From: Favolaschia claudopus
Taxonomy: Eukaryota; Basidiomycota; Agaricomycetes; Agaricales; Mycenaceae
DNA length: 64,000 nucleotides
Direction of reading: 5' to 3'
Assembly: GCA_037176885.1 (NCBI GenBank)
Contig: JAWWNJ010000128.1
Location: forward strand, 248,001 to 312,000
The notes below the pieces were generated by a model. That model was not told the origin of the DNA. It saw only the letters and a list, made by a program, of their open reading frames with translations, and ran no database searches. The position numbers and the translations under genes were made by a program. Shown in pieces: positions 42,400 to 54,836 of this stretch (its first letter is position 1; each line of letters starts with the position of its first letter).

Positions 42400-43568
42400 T
42401 TTTCTCAGCAAACATGAAATGACCCGGATTGTAGCCCACGTGTCACTGATTGATATACCAAGTTAATTTGGATCAAAAGCCTTAGCCGTTATTGAGCTAC
42501 AGGGCGCTCAAATCAGGCAAAAAGCCGCAAAATGGCCAAAATACTAGCAGTGACCGGCCGAAGGGCAAAGGCCTTAAAAGCTATAGCCCTATAGGTGGGC
42601 TATAATGAGGCCTATAAGTAGCATTCGTCGAACAAGTCTGAAGGCCTTAAAGAGGGCTATAAAGTCACATGTCTTTGCTCCAGTCAACAGAGGCAGCGAG
42701 CGGGGTGAGTGGCACTAGCTAAGGTGCTGAACAGCGGGTCAGGTCGTCTGAAGGTTAATTCTGCTGTGTTTTCAAAGGTTTTTCTTCCAAAAATAATTGC
42801 AACTCGAGGCATGGTCCAAGCGCTAACACGTGACATTTCCCACCTGCATCCGCTGTGCAAGCTGAAAATTTGCATTTTCAGAATGTTGCCTAATTTGGCG
42901 ATACATCAATGGATTTTGATGGAAATTGAGAAATACGTGTCTGGTCCTCCCAAGTCCCTCCAGCTCTTCAAATCATGAAAAACGCATACTCAATGGCCGA
43001 GAATCGTTCAAATGACAAAAACCCACCGTCCATAACTAGTTCTGTCCATAACGAGTAGTTTGCTCAAACGGCCAGTGGACAAAATGTCGAGAGCCTCAAG
43101 CCTGTATGTTTGGTGTAGAATAATCTGTGTTTTTGCAATGTTTGTGTATGGATTTTTTTGCGGGTTGTCTAAGAAAGTTCCGGTCAGAAACATGACAAAT
43201 TCGGCTTGTTTTGGTGGGTAGACCTATTATATGTACGCAAGGAAATACATCCTGTCTATCCTATGTCTACCCACCAGTGTGTCGTTTTTCCGTGCAGTAG
43301 GGCGGCTTTGATGGTAATTTCCATATATGGTAAGTAAATTGATTTCGCCGCAACTGTACATAACGACTGTTTTTTCTTTTTTCTTCTTCTTCTTGAGATT
43401 GTGAAGTACTGGATATAACTGAAAGCTATACACTACTGTGCATGTACTTTTTTACTCCTCTGCCTCATCTGCGCGTAATACAGTCGAAGCTGGGAACTCC
43501 CAGATTCTTTATACGGATTCGCCGCAAGGTATTATCTATTTGTTTAACCTGGCCAAATTCCAAGTTTA
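42400..43568. other. Gene-free stretch with a short inverted repeat
   Basis: No supported gene. 43217-43272 holds a short hairpin (GGTGGGTAGAC and its inverse). About 43328-43356 matches one end of the MITE at 37269. Everything else is unassigned. Confidence 0.45.
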
Positions 43569-43942
43569 TAGCCGTTTTGGAAACAATATACGGGTTTTGA
43601 TCAAGTGGTGCTCATTCGTTTGTGCTTACCTTTGTTTTGCTGTCACCAGCTCCACTTCAGCCGAATCTGAGTTTTGCTTCCGCCACCCAGAGAACACCAG
43701 GAAAAAACAGGGGGTTAACAGAACTGAGGATCAAGACTCAACTGCTGCTTGCCCAGAGCTCGACAGGGCCATGACTTGCGAGCAAGGGCAAAAACAAGAG
43801 ACCAGCGGCACTTAATGTAGTACGGCAACGCCCCACAAAGTGGTGCCCCCAGCTTTGCCGATGACAGAATCGTCAACAAACGTAAGCACAAATGAACGAG
43901 CACCACTCAATCAAAACCCGTATATTGTTTCCAAAACGGCTG
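43569..43942 (+). mobile_element. TA-flanked MITE, family A, copy 2
   Basis: 374 bp. Ends as in copy 1 (first bases TAGCCGTTTTGG, one C-to-T change), TA at 43567-43568 and 43943-43944. Same internal words as copy 1 (GTGCTTACC, GGCTTTGCCGATGACAG region), same orientation. Confidence 0.8.
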
Positions 43943-43989
43943 TAATGTACCTGCCCCAGCAAATCAATCGATCAATATTCCATTACTTA

Positions 43990-44262
43990 CAGCTGTTTTA
44001 CGGTTTTTGTCCGGTTTCTGATGGGGTGGGGTTCTTCAGAAGTTGTTTACCTCTGATTGCTTGTGCGTGCCCTCACCGAGGAGCCGGCGGAAGTTCAACC
44101 GCTCCACCGCAGCTCCACTGCATTTACTGGTGGAGCAAAATGCCGAAAATAGCCCAATTTGAGGTCAGAGTGGAGCCATACGGCGACTCGGAGGCACACA
44201 GGTGTAAACAAGAAACGAAATGCCCCACTCCATCAGAAACCGGACAAAAACCGTAAAACAGC
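43990..44262 (+). mobile_element. TA-flanked MITE, family B, copy 1
   Basis: About 273 bp, ends CAGCTGTTTTACGGTTTTTG and a close inverse, TA at 43988-43989 on the left; the right border is slightly degenerate. Inverted match about 40 bp including GATGGRGTGGGG. Second copy at 49748-50022. Confidence 0.75.
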
Positions 44263-44532
44263 CAAGGGGTGTTCAAAAGCTGAATGATGGATATCGACTA
44301 GGTGGTGGTGATACCCAATCAAGTGTCCGGGGTCCTGGGAAATCAGTTTTTACGGCCATTTCAGCGAGGTTTCTCGTTTCTCATTTGAGCTGGTGTTGGC
44401 CGTTCTTGCGGTACATAGACGTGTAAACTCCCCATAGTATCTTCATTATCAAAAAATTATACAGAGAGATGTCGTGGATCCCGAATTATTGCTTGCGCAA
44501 GACGGGATCAATTTTGATCTCAAATACAACAA

Positions 44533-46362
44533 GTGTCAACAACACGTCTCTCCTTCCCAAAGCGACGACTTCTCGACGCGTCCATCCCACGCGGCATGGA
44601 AGAAGCGGACGGCTTGCCGCCCTCGAGCCCTCCTCCTGCTCCATCCTCTCCGCCTCCTACCCCGTATCAACCGTACCCGGGCTTCGACTACGCGTCGGCC
44701 TCTCTCCCTTACTATTGGCTTGACTTCATGTCAGTCCCCAGCAGCTTTGACTTCGCGTCGAGCACACCTCTCTCGGCATCATCGTTATCAACACCCGCGT
44801 ATACATCTCTCTCAGCCAGCCTGGACTCCCCATCATTCGGCCACGGAGCTGCTTGGACGGCACTCGGCACTACACTGTTGCCCCAGCAAACCGCACCTCC
44901 CGAATCACCATCGATATCTTCCCAAATTGCTCCTTGGGATTTTAATGAGCCTCGGCCTTATCGGGAAATACCATGCGACCTTTGCGGGAGGGTCATCCAC
45001 TGCCCAAAAGCATCCATCGGTCCGCTTCGTACACATCGAAATTCTAACGACTGCAAAAGGCGCGTGAAAAAGGCACAACGGGAACGTGAACAGACCGCGG
45101 CTGCTGCTGCTAGAGAAGCAATAGTGTCTTCGTTGCAGTCAACGGAGCATACTCCGTCGACTACTCCACGGTCTTCTTCGGATATTTGTGTTCTGCGAGG
45201 ATGGGAATTGGCACGGTCTCAACGTCGTGCCCGTTCTAACTCTCGCTCGCACTCACTCGCTCATGGGCCTCGATCCTCGTCTCTTCCTGCCGACACTTTA
45301 TTCAGTCCTTTTACCCAAGAGACTGGAGACGAGGAAATTGCTGCACCCTCTCTCACCGACCCTTGCCCCGGATTTATTCTCGAATGGGCTGCTCCCGAGA
45401 GCTATCCGTGGGGAATCTATGCCTCAAATAGCCGCATGAATATTCCATATCGTCTGGAACGATTCTCGGATGATGGAAATCAGCTCTGCGCGCGATCCGT
45501 CAACTGCACTGGCTCACGCGGAATATTACAGCCTGAATGCGCATCATGTCTCTCAGTAAAACTCGGCCAAACTCTCATCAATCTCGAGTTTCAAATTCCT
45601 GGAGCTTTTGTCCACCCATTGGACGCCGAGATCGAAGAATCAAAACATCTACAGTACGACGAATACCAATCTCTTCGCGCCAAACACGTACTGCATGTCT
45701 GGGCTGTCCAGCAAGAAGATCTACTTGCAGTTGTCTCTACCGTCTACGATGTACGCCAATCTTGACGGTCCGAGCGTTGTGAAGTCTCTTCTAAAGCACG
45801 GAAAATCTACGCAGTTTCCTTACTTGAATTCCAATCGTAAGCTTTTTGACACTCGATATATTTATTCTCTCATCCTTTTGCAGAAACAGCTGCTTTCATT
45901 ATCGCGTCTCCTACCCAAACTCTTTGCGAAAAGACTGCGAACAGCGACAAGATTCAGTGTTATCAGTGCCATCTCTTTATCAAACTCGACGATTCGTGGG
46001 CACATGTTGGAAGCCACATCTGGTATTCCTGAGCCCGATCTTCATGAACAAGTACGTCGTTGATTATCTTTTATTTACAACAACATAAGTCGAATTTCGG
46101 ATACTAGGTTGCCTCTGTGAATCCCTGCGGTTTCTGCGGTCGATCGGCCGCCACTCCGTGCACTAATGTCCCCATCTTTTGCTTGTTATGTCCAACTACA
46201 CCCCCCAGAAAATCGCCTCCGGTGTTCTGGAAGTACTCAATTTATTCCCACATACAGCGGGCTCACCCGCACCATTGGGATGAGTTGTGGAGCCGTCCGA
46301 CAAATCTTGCCGCAGATATGGCTCTCAATATTTCAATTAGTGTTGCCGGAAGCTGGAGCTAG
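44533..46362 (+). pseudogene. Decayed Agaricomycete zinc-finger gene
   Basis: The open part 44533-45765 has a Pro/Ser-rich start, a Cys/His finger (IPCDLCGRVIHCPKASIGPL ... RTHRNSNDC), then CPGFILEWAAPESYPWGIY, RLERFSDDGNQLCARS and CTGSRGILQPECASCLSVKL, a pattern I know from a repeated basidiomycete protein family. Downstream, after an intron ending about 45883, come KIQCYQCHLFIKLDDSWAHV, GIPEPDLHEQ and (after another intron ending near 46109) VASVNPCGFCGRS and TNVPIFCLLCP. The frames of AHVGSHI and EATSGIPEP differ by one position near 46000, and the region after CGRSA is shorter than I expect for the family, so the copy is probably inactive. Function unknown; transposon-associated origin likely. 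Confidence 0.5.
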
Positions 46363-46852
46363 CTCCGAGCTGAGTTCAACTCCAACTCGACCCCTTCCCA
46401 AAAGCGGCACCTCGAGGTGATGCCAGCTCGCCTCGACTCCACCCTCGTCACCCAAAGCGGACGACGTGACATTTCCGGTGGTGTAACTGAGTGACATCAC
46501 ACTCCCTCCCCGGTTTCTGTATTGGCCGTTTCTTGGCCGTTTTCGACGTATAAAAAGCAGTTTGAGCTTGAAGAGAGCTCAGGAAAACCTTCCACGTAAA
46601 AATTTGGTCCATTCTCCCCTAAAATTTTGCCCTTCGGGTGGAAAGATGAACCCTGGGACACTAGATTCCCATATCCGGTATCAGCTCTGAGCCAGCTCCG
46701 GTCAACTCGAGCTGACAGCGAGCTGATGGGCAATCAACTCGAGTTCAGCAATTTTCAATTTCTCGGGAGGAAATGAAGGCTCTTGGAGCCGTTCATGATC
46801 TTTCCGAGGCACCACTGGCTCACACACTCCAACTGGTCAGAAACGCCCACTA

Positions 46853-47222
46853 CAGCCGTTTTGAAAACAATATACGGGTTTTGATTGAGTGGTGCTCGTT
46901 CGTTTGTGCTTACCTTTGTTTTGCTTCCCTCCACTTCAGCCGAATTTGAGTCTTTGCTTCCGCCACCCAGAGAACACCGGGAAAAAACAGGGGGTTAACA
47001 GAACTGAGGATTAAGACTCAGCTGCTACTTGCCCAGAGCTCGACACGGCCATGACTTGCGAGCAAGGGCAAAAACAAGGGACCAACGGCAATTGATGCGG
47101 TACGGCAACGCCCCACAGAGTGGTGCTCCCGGCTTTGCCGATGACAGAATGGTCAACAAACGTAAGCACAAACGAACAAGCACCACTCAATCAAAACCCG
47201 TATATTGTTTCCAAAACGGCTG
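46853..47222 (+). mobile_element. TA-flanked MITE, family A, copy 3
   Basis: 370 bp, CAGCCGTTTTGA start and GGCTG end, TA at 46851-46852 and 47223-47224. Same orientation as copies 1 and 2. Only 651 bp from copy 4. Confidence 0.82.
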
Positions 47223-47873
47223 TAGATGACATTACAAACACCGACCCTTCGCTGGAGGCGGGTCCTTCCTCGCGGTTGAGAATTTAATTGTTTGCCTTCA
47301 TATTACTTAATAATGCTCACAATACACAGATCTACTTACCATATCCTCCATATACCTTGTACAGATCTTTCCTACTCTTACTCTGCCGAATGTCTCCTCC
47401 TCTTCGACAAACTCGTACATAGTTCAACTTTACCGCCGTCATATACTCACCTTATTTCCAATATAAATACTCACTCTTGCCTGAATACTTCAATCTAAAT
47501 TCAATCCATTCCTCCACCACAATTATCCATCCGGCCGTTTGCATCCTTCAGAACTTGCGATTCAAACTGCAGCGAACGGTGATTGACTTCCGTTTTGGGA
47601 AGGCGGACCACCGGACCGAGTAATTGCCGAGTGGTGGTGGTCTCTAGGGTTCCGGGGTCTTGACAGCTAGGTTTTGGGTAGTCGCGGTCGGCAGGTTTTG
47701 ATTCCGAGTCCCCTTGGTGCTTGCACAGAATTCTCCTAGCAAGAATTTCCCACACATCGGCAATTGCCGCCTTCGTGCTGGCATTGCTGGCGGATACTCG
47801 GAGTCCTCGGACTCGGTTCTCCGATCACCAGAGAGTACAATCGTGTATTCCGGTGGTTACCTCGGCTAAGCTA

Positions 47874-48251
47874 CAGCCGTTTTGGAAACAATATATATAT
47901 ATATATGGGTTTCGATTGAGTGGTGCTCGTTCGTTTGTGCTTACGTTTGTTGACGATTCTGTCATCGGCAAAGCCGGGGGCACCACTTTTTGGGGCGTTG
48001 CCGTACCACATCAAGTGCCGCTGGTCCCTTGTTTTGGCCCTTGCCCGCAAGTCATGGCCCTGTCGAGCTCTGGGCAGGTGGCAGTTGAGTCTTGATTCTC
48101 AGTTCTGTTAACCCCCTGGTGTTCTCTGGGTGGCGGAAGCAAAACTCAGATTCGGCTGAAGTGGAGCTGGTGACGGGAAGCAAAACAAAGGTAAGCACAA
48201 ACGAATGAGCACCACTTGATCAAAACCCGTATATTGTTTACAAAACGGCTG
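47874..48251 (-). mobile_element. TA-flanked MITE, family A, copy 4 (inverted)
   Basis: 378 bp, TA at 47872-47873 and 48252-48253. Internal sequence shows it lies opposite to copies 1-3 (the GACGATTCTGTCATCGGC part comes first). The left end has an expanded run of TA repeats (about 47891-47904). Confidence 0.82.
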
Positions 48252-49062
48252 TAAGCGGGGGTCACCAGCAAGGTAACCAGAGCGGGCTGGTTACCCTAAG
48301 TATACTCTATGTTCTATATCATTCTAATACTTGCTTTCAGACGAGCGAGTGCTTTCTGGAGATGTTCAGAAACAATTTGCTTGATCTTGAGATTGACTCG
48401 GCGCCATATGGTACCCATTCGTTACGAGGAGAGGTACCATTATATTGGGTCCATACATGCAGTACAAAATAAATAGGAATGGACTGTCCATATGGCTCGC
48501 ACAGCCAAATATCAGGAATCAGGGGTCGTTTCCATGATTTAGAACTCGCCCGCATGCTCGTAGTAAGGCACGGATTAAGTTATCTCATCTTGAAATTGAG
48601 TTGAACCAATAAGATTGGGTCGGGGAGAAATGTGGGTATTTGTTCCACATGGGTCGCTGAGGGATCGTTGTGATTGCTGCCTCGAAGTGATCTTGGCAAT
48701 TATGAACTCGATTGGAGCCCAAATTCGGACTTCCGCTTGAGGTAGGGGCCAGGAACGAAGTCGAGGTGAGGCGAAATGATGCGATCATATGAGGTTCCCA
48801 CGGTTCAACTGGTTCGTGTCGGTGGTGACGGTGAAGTAAAAGAGGTGAAAGTTGGAGGATAGAGAGTGATTGGTATATAGAATAGAATGGGCGAATAAAA
48901 CTGGGAGGTTGGTATGTGAGTTTGGGGTGTTTTCAATGTAAACAGCGGAGCTGTGTCACATCCGCGGGGCACGCGAAAAATCAACCGTCCCCGGTTGCGT
49001 CGAGGAAGAGGGCATAAAAGAGAGCGAAAGGGGATAGAAGTAAGCAAAGGGAGGGATGGCCT

Positions 49063-49395
49063 TCAAATATCATCCTCATCAGAGGACTCGGGATTGTCCT
49101 CATCAGATTCTTCCGCATCTGGTGGATTTTCCATGCCGTCGTCAAGAGGGAAAGCCTTCAGCGAGTTTGGCAATGCGAGGATCATTGCGAGATATGTGCC
49201 GAGGGCATGTTCTTGTACTTCAAGAAAATTGGAAATGCAGTCATTTATTGCAACAAACAGTGCAAAACAGCTGCAAATTAGAATCCGCCGAGGAATAAGT
49301 TGTGCTTGATGGATTGGTTCAGGCCTTTGTCCGATGCCGTTCAAAGCATGCAGGAGAACATTCTGATGTATTACATACTGCAATATTCGGACCAT
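49063..49395 (-). CDS. Hypothetical protein with acidic tail
   Basis: A 110-codon frame whose C-terminus is strongly acidic (ESDEDNPESSDEDDI) after a mildly hydrophobic helical part (ALGTYLAMILALPNSLKAF). No domain recognised. Sequence just upstream (49440-49570) resembles the repeat region at 850-1790, so the frame may be part of an old element. Confidence 0.3.
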   Translation of the reverse strand: MVRILQYVIHQNVLLHALNGIGQRPEPIHQAQLIPRRILICSCFALFVAINDCISNFLEVQEHALGTYLAMILALPNSLKAFPLDDGMENPPDAEESDEDNPESSDEDDI

Positions 49396-49747
49396 ACACG
49401 GTTAATGGGCTGTTCTATTTTTAGGGGTGGCATCAGATCCCGCGGCCACTGTATAGAGTGGGCGCAACCAGTACTGATGACCGGAACCATGTACCTTGCT
49501 CGGAGCAACTCTGACCCCATGAATTTCACCCAGTTTGAGAGTGAATTTCAGAGAGTCCCACCTTCATCAGACTTTTGACAAAGAACTTGTGGCAGCTTGT
49601 CAGCCCGCGGCAGAAATATACCCAGACCTTCCTGCGTAATCCTTGTTGGCGTAGTTTACGCAGAGCCGGAGCTCTTTCCTAATCCATGATTCCGATGACA
49701 GTTTTTGACGTTTGATTGATTTTCGTGATGATGGATGTGGGGACTTA

Positions 49748-50022
49748 CAGCTGTCTTACGGTTTTTGTCCGGTTTCTGATGGAGTGGGGCTCTTCAGTCA
49801 GAAGTTGTTTACCTGTGATTGCTGGTGCATGCCCTCGCCGAGCAGCCGGCGACAGCTTATGTAACCGCACCACCGCAGCCCCACTGCATTCACTGGTGGA
49901 GCGCCGAAAATAGCCCAATTTGAGGCCAGAGTGGAGCCATACGGCGACTCGGAGGCATAGAGGTGTAAACAAGAAACGAAATGCCCCACTCCATCAAAAG
50001 CCGGACAAAAATCGTAAAACAG
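49748..50022 (+). mobile_element. TA-flanked MITE, family B, copy 2
   Basis: 275 bp, CAGCTGTCTTACGG start and CGTAAAACAG end, TA at 49746-49747 and 50023-50024. Shares internal GAGCCATACGGCGACTCGGA with copy 1. Confidence 0.8.
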
Positions 50023-50029
50023 TAGGAAG

Positions 50030-52813
50030 GCCCTTGTTCCGATCACCCTCAAAATCAATCCAACGCCAAAATCTGTCATTGAAATCACAGATTAGGAAGT
50101 AGCTCCGATATATCTACACAGGCAGGCAAATCCACTAGAAATTTATTCAGTTTGAATCCATGAGCCTGAGTTCCATAAAAACCTAGAAAAATCTTAAAAA
50201 GGAAGAGCCTAACCTCAGGGTAAGAGTGTTGCGCTTTAACCTGAGCCCCAAAAAACTTGAGCGGAGCCCAAGTGCCAGATTGATTGATTGATTGGAGGAG
50301 CTTGCTCCCCCCTTTTGTCTGAGGCTCCCGAAAGGTGGATGGCTGTGCAATGTGCCTACTCTCCCACGAGGAGGGAAGGAGAGCGGCGGTGTCACAGCAC
50401 AGTGACAACATCGATGACGCGCGTCGGCGAGCCTACACTCAGGTCACTCACATTGCCTCACAACAGTGCCGCCAGTGTCCAGACTCCAGAGAAGACTTTG
50501 AGATTTTTCACCAAGTCCGACTGAAGTGAACGGAAATAGACGCCTTTTACATGACGTCACGATTTTTCCTCTGAGCCTGCGCGATAGTGCCCGAGTCCGC
50601 CGCAGTCAACCAATACCCAGTGATACCTGCCGCGCCTGGGTTTTCACTGGGAATCAAACCGTCAGGGCAATCAACCAAGAGGTGTCAGATCTCTGAATCT
50701 GACACACTCTGATCTGCACATGATCTGCACATGCATCAAGCCCCAATCAAGGCCCATGACTTGCCCATGACCCATGTCGGAGCGGAAAAAATGAAAAGAA
50801 AAGGAAAGGAAAAACAGCTCTCTACAGCCTTTACGGCTGTGCTCTCTGCTGTTCTTCAATTTTTAGATTCTATTTCTAGATATGACTCATTCTTATTGTT
50901 ATTCTATTCTTAGCCATGACTCATTCTAGTTATGACTGGGAAGGTACTCATAAGTATGTATTTAGCTCTACCTCCACTCATGAGTCATGTACTCTAGTGT
51001 TTTTATTTTATCATTCTTATGGGTATCTCCTGTTGCGCTCCCCAAGCCTTCATCTTACCGAAGGTATGCCCAGCTCTTAGTTGAGTTTGTGGGTGCTGGT
51101 GAGCAGGGAGTCCTGACTTCTTTGCGTCTCTCGTCTCGGCTGGTTTGGTCTCTTGTCTTGATGATGGACGACGATGCCGCCACTTGTTTATTGGTGTTTA
51201 CAGCATGGAGAGGCGTGGGAAGCCAGGCCTGTCTGTGACAGGAGGACCCCGGTTTATCCACCCAAATGCCAGATCCCGGTTCGGACAAAAATCACAGGTT
51301 TGGGCCGCGAAAGCTAGATGCCGTTCGGACAAAATTTGGGGGGACGGATCCCAGGTACCTAGATCCGGTTCGGACAAAGATTCGGCTGTCGCAGTGGGTT
51401 GAGTCTGCCGAGGACAAGCCGAATGTCGAGGGAAAAGCGAAATTCTTGAAACCCGTCGAGAAAATGGCTAGATTTGGTTGAAAGAGCGCAAAAAACACAT
51501 CGGGAAGAAAAATTGAGCATTTTCGATGATGACCACAAGGGCTCCACACGTGTGATGTCTGGACGAAACCTGAAATTGATGCCTCTAGCAATTTGACGGC
51601 GACGCAAGCATATGAAAAGAGCAAGAGTGACAGTGGCGAGGAGCATCCCACATCCCAAAACTATAATGACCTTGTAATTTGCGCTGTCAAAGCTGGTCAG
51701 CGAGTGCTCGTTGTTGGGGAGCACGACCTACTGCAAGGAGCCGGCCATGTTGATTAATGGGCCATGAACGCTTTAAGTGGGCAGGTTATCCAGTTCAGGG
51801 AGACGGAACCCGTCAAAGGCGTCCTCGGATACACAATGAATTATCCTATTGCTATTGTAATTTTATGGTTCACGACAGCAAGCGGCATAGCTACTTGATG
51901 GTGAATTGTGTGACACATGTTTTGGACCAGTCTTGCTTGCATAAGTGGTTAAAGAAGTAGGTGTTTCAAGAGTGTGAGCAGTAAAAGGATGCCAGTCCTT
52001 TGTCGCCCGCAAAACTCATCAGATTACCCACTCAACCCGAGAGAGTTAACCCACTCAACCTGAGCGTGCAGTCCCACTTGAGCCGAGAGGGTATTCACTC
52101 TATGGAGGGGGTCAAATTAATATATTACAGCTACATATATACATGCATATCCGCCACTTGTACTACCTCCCTCCCGCGCTCTTCTTGTCGCCGCCATGCA
52201 TTTGAGGTTTGATTCCTAGCAAGAGTTGTCAAAATGAACTTATAGGACGTGGTAAGCAATGGCGCGATGTTGACCGGAGCGCTGATAAGCCTGTGATTTG
52301 GCCAGCCATGAACTCATTCAATTTAGATGGTCTGCGCACCTGTCACAGAGCTAAATAGATCATTACGAGGACAAGACATGAGTCCTTTACCTTGCGCATA
52401 ATATGATATGTTCGCTTCAGTTGGTCTTTGATGATCTCCTGTACGGTCTCTGAGATATAAATCCAAATCAAACCTATCGCGATTGCCTTTCCTAACCATC
52501 TTGAATCAAAATTGGGGGATTACTAGGCACACAAGGCTCTCTATAGACATATCTAGATGACAGGTACTGAATACGAGCATCTGTGACAAGTCGAATTGAG
52601 TCAAGAGACTCAATGAAGCATTCGCTATTGGTCAAACAATTATTGTTACATTTTGTGACAAGGAGTCACCTTCCCGGGGATTGTTGATGAGATGCCGGAG
52701 ATGCCATTGATCCCCAGAACCAGGGCGGAGGGTATCCGGGCTTATGTACTAATCAAGTTTTCAAGTTGCACAAAAAGAGAGAAAAAGAGGGAGAAAGAGG
52801 AGTGATTAGTAAA
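50030..52813. other. Gene-poor stretch
   Basis: No convincing gene. 50288-50325 carries the hairpin repeat shared with 18736-18772. 51270-51385 has three TTCGGACAAA words. A minus-strand frame at 51724-51359 encodes one strong hydrophobic segment (VIIVLGCGMLLATVTLALFI) next to an Arg run, and could be an orphan membrane-protein exon, but nothing supports it. Confidence 0.4.
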
Positions 52814-52949
52814 TACCTCTGCATGAATGTCCCCAGTTTTCAGAGCGGAAGGAGGAGGAGCGAGCGACGACGACGACCACAGAGGTGATATGCTGGAGAG
52901 AGAGAAGACGGGCTTATACCTCTGCATGAATGTCCCCAGTTTTCAGAGC
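52814..52949. repeat. Pair of 33-bp direct repeats
   Basis: The 33-bp word beginning TACCTCTGCATGAATG occurs at 52814-52846 and 52917-52949, exact as far as can be seen, 103 bp apart. It may be a local duplication. Confidence 0.7.
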
Positions 52950-53339
52950 TCCACCTTTGCTGTAGCGACTCGCGAGTGAAGTTTACGATTTGGCGTCTTG
53001 ATTTCATCTTGATTCTTTTGCCATACCGTACAATTTCATTCAAATTGACAGGGGGTGTGACGCGTGACACTCCCGAACCGATTCGACAATTCGACTGGAC
53101 CGAAATTTTGCGTGACCGAAATTTTCGGCGAAAAAAAAAAAAAAATCAGACGCGAATTTTGTTCTTTTTACGCATTTCAGAGGAGTTTCAGCTCGGCGTG
53201 ACGAATTTGGGATTCGACAGAGGACCCGGTGACGCGTGACGAGCCCCTAAAGTTCTATGTCTATCCGGGCTTGCGTCCGAAAGCGACATAGGACGCAGCC
53301 GATTTGCCATCACCCTTGGAATGGCGGGGTCACTCCTGA

Positions 53340-53962
53340 CATTCCGCCGCAACGTGCCAACCGAATAAGGAAATTTGATTGCGGCAAAATATTCGGCGAT
53401 CAAATACTTTTGACTGTAGATCAATGTGAGCTGTTGGGGGTGTAATGTCGTGCTGAAAAAAAGGGGTAAGCCAGTTGCTGTGTAGTATAGAGGTTTGAAG
53501 GTGCAGACATGGGCATCGATTGTTGGGGTTATGAGTTCAATTCTTTCTCTTTGCATTTTTTTGCTTCCATTATATCATGACTGCCGAAGGCCAAAAAATT
53601 CCTGGTTAAGTGGTTAGGGTTTGCTTCCCCAAAAAAAACACTGCCGAAGGCCAAAAGAATGCTGGGTTAGGTACTTGGTTAGGGTCAAGGCTTAGGGTTA
53701 GGTGGTTAGGGTTCGGGGGGGTGTGGGGGTGAGGAACAGAAGGATTCGCGCGAACGAGGCTTTAGAGTGCCAACCTGAGCGGCCCCGGCTTGGGGGACCC
53801 CCCGAGCGGAGCGAGGGAGGGGAGGGGCCGCGAATGGTTGGTCCCCTTCGCGCAAATGAAGGACTAGGATTTGGCGGGTGCCGAGTCGCGCCGAAGTGAT
53901 TTGCCATCAACACAGCCCGCATCAAATTGCCATATTGGGTGCGCACGTTGCGGCGGAATGCG
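53340..53962. mobile_element. MITE enclosing a telomere-like tract
   Basis: Inverted ends of about 45 bp sharing CATTCCGCCGCAACGTGC (left 53340-, right about 53920-53962). The interior contains a TTAGGG-rich stretch (53605-53715), a repeated CTGCCGAAGGCCAAAA word (53581 and 53641), a tRNA-like stretch near 53475-53560 (B-box-like GAGTTCAATTC, then a T run) and a GC-rich block. Target duplication not resolved. Confidence 0.55.
53605..53715 (+). repeat. Interstitial telomere-like TTAGGG tract
   Basis: TTAGGG occurs at about 53614, 53678, 53692 and 53705, with further TTAGG variants between. The spacing is irregular, so this is a degenerate tract and not a functional telomere. Confidence 0.6.
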
Positions 53963-54095
53963 CACAAGTTGGCGGGGTTGCCAAGAAATGGACAAGATCA
54001 TGCACGTGGAAGCGTGACACATGTTCGTTGACGCGTCTATCCATCACCTCTCTTCGTCTTCTCTGGCCAATCCCTGCCGTCCAATGTCCACGGTG

Positions 54096-54836
54096 TAAGA
54101 TAGGCGTCACGCCGATCCGGCACCTGGTTATGTAAGCCGAAACATCACGTCAACAAAATGCTTATAAGTCTGGCCACAACACCATATTGACAAATGTAAG
54201 ACCACCAAACTGTAGCTAATAGGCATATCTATGATTCGATGGAGCAGATTTGGCCAATATTTCCTTGTTGAAAAGATATAAGGTGATCTTTCCAAAAAAG
54301 GCAACCCATTATGAAAAGCTTCCAAACTCATTTTCGACGCGTTTGAGCGCATCTTGCGAAAAATAAGGCGGAGATTTGGCAGATTATGTAAGCCTACGTA
54401 CACACTACACGTCATATATCCGTGACTATAGACGCGACGCGACGCGCCAAATTAGCATCAAAATACCTTGTTTAACGCTAGGAAGTTGTGATTGCCTCAT
54501 AATGAGCTAGCAAAGCGTTATGCTTTAAACATCCAATGTATTTCCAGGAACTTAACACAAACAGAATTCAGACACGGAATTTAGGGTCAGATGTGTATTG
54601 ACATTCACATACATTTGAATGGTGAGCACAACAAAGTGGCTCCAGGGCCTCAAGCCTGGTACTTGAAAGGCCTCTTGAGTCAGTAGATCTGCAAAAAGAA
54701 AAACTCTTTGAGGTTCCGAAGGACTCAAAATCGCAAAGAGAACAAGTTGATTTTTTGAACTTCCAAGATTTGGCGGGTGGCTGTGCTGAACGTAATGCTT
54801 ATATAAGGGTGCCGGATTGGCGTGACGCCTATCTTA
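54096..54836. mobile_element. MITE with TAAGATAGGCGTCACGCC ends
   Basis: Inverted ends TAAGATAGGCGTCACGCC plus ATCCGGCACC and TATRTAAG (about 40 bp with a few changes). About 741 bp, no gene inside. Target duplication unclear. Confidence 0.65.

Noticed and set aside
43217..43272. Short hairpin GGTGGGTAGAC and inverse
   Set aside because: Too short, and no target duplication; mentioned only in the gap description.
51359..51724. Minus-strand frame with one transmembrane-like segment
   Set aside because: Single hydrophobic stretch without signal peptide, partners or family; not enough to call a gene.
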